Shown: piece by piece, positions 46,826 through 64,000 of the stretch
How positions within the stretch are numbered: the first letter of the stretch is position 1
How the letters are laid out: each line of letters begins with the position of its first letter
DNA from: Strix aluco
Lineage: Eukaryota > Chordata > Aves > Strigiformes > Strigidae
Direction: 5' to 3'
Assembly (NCBI RefSeq): GCF_031877795.1
Contig: NC_133948.1
Span: 11,392,948 to 11,456,947, forward strand
Length of the DNA: 64,000 nt
Notes under the pieces: model-generated
The model's database searches: none
What the model was told of the DNA's origin: nothing
Seen by the model: the letters and a program-made list of their open reading frames with translations, nothing else
Translations under genes and position numbers: made by a program

Positions 46826-46987
46826 GGTTTAAAGTCACAGATAACCCTGTAACATAATGTAGCAAGTGCATTTATTAACTAGCTTATTATGGAAAATAAT
46901 TTGAAAATTTTTAGAGGATGTGTTATACTTAACTAGAAATGACACAGCTGAAATTGTAATTTGGAAAAAAATTTAAGAGTTCAAATA

Positions 46988-46993
46988 TTTATT
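46988..46993 (-). terminator. UPB1: Candidate UPB1 polyadenylation signal
   Basis: This is the first canonical AATAAA in UPB1 sense, about 1 kb past the stop. Others follow at 46871-46876 and 46796-46801. A variant ATTAAA at 47947-47952 lies only 37 bases past the stop and might be used instead. Confidence 0.35.
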
Positions 46994-47988
46994 TCAGCTA
47001 TAAATTCATAGATGCTAGGCTGTAAATGGTATTCATTCTGCACTTCCTGAACACCTGCTGCATCACCTGAATCATACAAACCAAAATTTCAATATACACT
47101 AGTAGCTGAGAACAGCAAACGTATTGCTATCTATATTCAACACCTGTTTTGTGAACTCTGCAACCACTGACTATCCTACTGGAGTGCAGCTCCAGGGAAG
47201 CAGTTTTTGTTACCCATCCTGATCCCTAATAGCATCTCTGTGGCTTCCTGTTCACAATCAAAGTATGCAACTGCACCAGCCTTGCCTATGTTTTAGCCAG
47301 TGTTTCTGTTTTTGCCTCACAACCCAGCACTGAGCTTCTGAAGATATTAAAAGACTGGAGTACTACTTTTGCACCTTGAAGGAGCCCAAAGACACTGGTC
47401 CAACTGTGGTTGTAATATGTAGTGTAAAGGGAGATCAAAAGAACCAAAGTGGTCTTGCTTTACAGTACCCACAGATCTTCAAACTAGGACATGCTGGGAC
47501 ATGACTTAGCTCTAACAGAACTGCATCAAATAGTTTGTAATTTAAAAGAAACAGATGAAAACAATTTATGCCTCCTTTTTCAATAAATTATGCATTTGGG
47601 TAAAAACTTTAAAGCAGAAGTAGATAAGAGGCACAATGCAAAGCTTACATAAAAATTTTTATGTCTTCTGAACTCATCATCTCCATCAAACTATATCGCA
47701 GTACACAGTACTAAATAAACTGCATCATCATTTTATATCAGTGTATTCCTACTGGATATATTTCTAGTAAGGAACAAAAGTTTGGACTCATTAGTGTAAA
47801 TGACAAACCCACATCCAAGAAGCCATTTTTCAATTATTTTACTTAACAGTTTTGAATCCTATTATTTAAAAGTTACAGTTAATTAAAATGACAACATGAA
47901 AATAACAGCTTGTGATCCACAGTAAAGCTATCATCCAACACTACCTTTTAATTTGTTAGGTAACATTTGATTGTAATGAGATGCTCTC

Positions 47989-63030
<15,042 letters not shown>

Positions 63031-64000
63031 CTGATTGTGAGAAGTGTTACACTATAAATAACTCACTTGTATATTAACAGCTTGGTTTTGCAAGCTTTGT
63101 TTACATTAAATTTATCTTGTTCTATACTTAGTCCCATTGGTTTCAGGGGGAATAACTCAAGAAGTTATAATCCCTGAACACTGATAATAGAAAGAGTTAG
63201 ATATGGATTTTTAAAAGCATTTAGAGGCTGAAAATAGAGAAATCAATCCAATGGAATTCTAATACCATGGTTACAACATTTAAATACATGGCAACTCATT
63301 GCTGACTGATTTGCCAACAGCCAAAAATCTTAACAGAATCAGCAAAAATTATAATTTTGCTGCTCATTGTAAACAACCTACAGAATGATCTCAAGTAAAC
63401 GTGGATTCAAAGTCAAGTACACCAAATCTTAAAACATGGGGTAAGGACAGCCTATTTCCTTGGTTAGCTCTGAATCCTGCTCACACATGTGCATCTTGGA
63501 CACTCTCTAGAAGTTATTAACTGGAAACTATTTCCTAAATTCCTCTGTCCTAAGAGCGAAGTAGATTATTACCAAGAGAAAACATCAAAGCATTTATTAA
63601 TTAGTCAAAAAACGTTATTTCAAAGTACTTTTTCTTGAGTATTCTACTTAATAAGCATAGGTGTAGCACTTTGCACTGATACTTTCAGGTGTCAATATAA
63701 AAAAAAAAATAAGGATGTAAGACAAGTCAACAGTGACCTACAAACTCAACAACTGTACACTGATTTACAGAAATAGTTAACTATTTATAATGTAAAATCA
63801 TTAACATAACTGTTAGTCTTTCCAACAGATGCTACAAAGAATCCACAAACTTGATTCATTTACTGAATTAACTACCTGCATTTGTGACAGGTAATCTTTC
63901 CAAAACAATTATTTCAGAAATATTCTCTCCTGTCACTGTACAAAATTACTCTTCCAGGAGATTTTATAAATGTGGTATTTTCTTTCACTTTTTAAAAGCT
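63031..64000 (-). other. UPB1: UPB1 intron upstream of the first exon seen
   Basis: AT-rich intron. I looked for the exons encoding residues 1-92 on the minus strand and found none, so they lie past the window end. Confidence 0.7.

Larger units (their letters stand above)
44710..47988. other. AT-rich interval between the GUCD1 and UPB1 3' ends
   Basis: No open frame of note, exon or named repeat is seen. Candidate polyadenylation signals for both strands occur near 46.8-47.0 kb. Long 3' UTRs of either gene could occupy much of it. Confidence 0.6.

Overview
The window is vertebrate nuclear DNA, almost certainly from a bird and probably a neoavian rather than a galliform. Coding sequence is split by GT-AG introns. 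The youngest interspersed repeats are CR1 LINE copies of avian type, and there is an LTR remnant resembling a family common in bird genomes. No bacterial, phage or plasmid features are present.

Four protein-coding genes can be read at exon level: LRRC75B (+, 5' end cut off by the window start), SNRPD3 (-), GUCD1 (+) and UPB1 (-, 5' end cut off by the window end). Gene order and relative orientation match human 22q11.23 (UPB1-GUCD1-SNRPD3-LRRC75B), so this is a conserved syntenic block, corresponding by general knowledge to chicken chromosome 15. All splice junctions that I joined keep the reading frame. The joined products are 254 residues (LRRC75B, exon 1 missing), 126 residues (SmD3, complete), 237 residues (GUCD1, complete) and 292 residues (UPB1, about 92 N-terminal residues missing).

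Layout: 1-17.8 kb is LRRC75B, with introns of 3.2 and 11.4 kb and a 3' UTR carrying a G-rich tract. From 17.8 to 33 kb lies a gene-poor interval between the 3' ends of LRRC75B and SNRPD3. It holds an LTR remnant, a decayed ~154-bp tandem repeat, two copies of an unnamed ~135-bp repeat, a MIR-like SINE and a 0.93-kb CR1. From 33 to 36.2 kb is SNRPD3. A CpG island at 36.7-37.9 kb is a probable bidirectional promoter for SNRPD3 and GUCD1. From 37.5 to 44.4 kb is GUCD1, with an L2-like LINE relic in intron 2. From 44.4 to 48 kb is AT-rich sequence between the GUCD1 and UPB1 3' ends. From 48 to 64 kb is UPB1, whose introns hold two ancient CR1 relics in opposite orientation and a strong 18-bp hairpin.

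The genes do not form a pathway. SmD3 is a core spliceosomal protein, UPB1 is the last enzyme of pyrimidine catabolism, GUCD1 is a soluble protein of uncertain biochemistry, and LRRC75B is a small leucine-rich-repeat protein. I found no previously undescribed biological system. The observations most worth checking are the old repeats, the palindrome, the repeat cluster around the LTR and the converging 3' ends of GUCD1 and UPB1.
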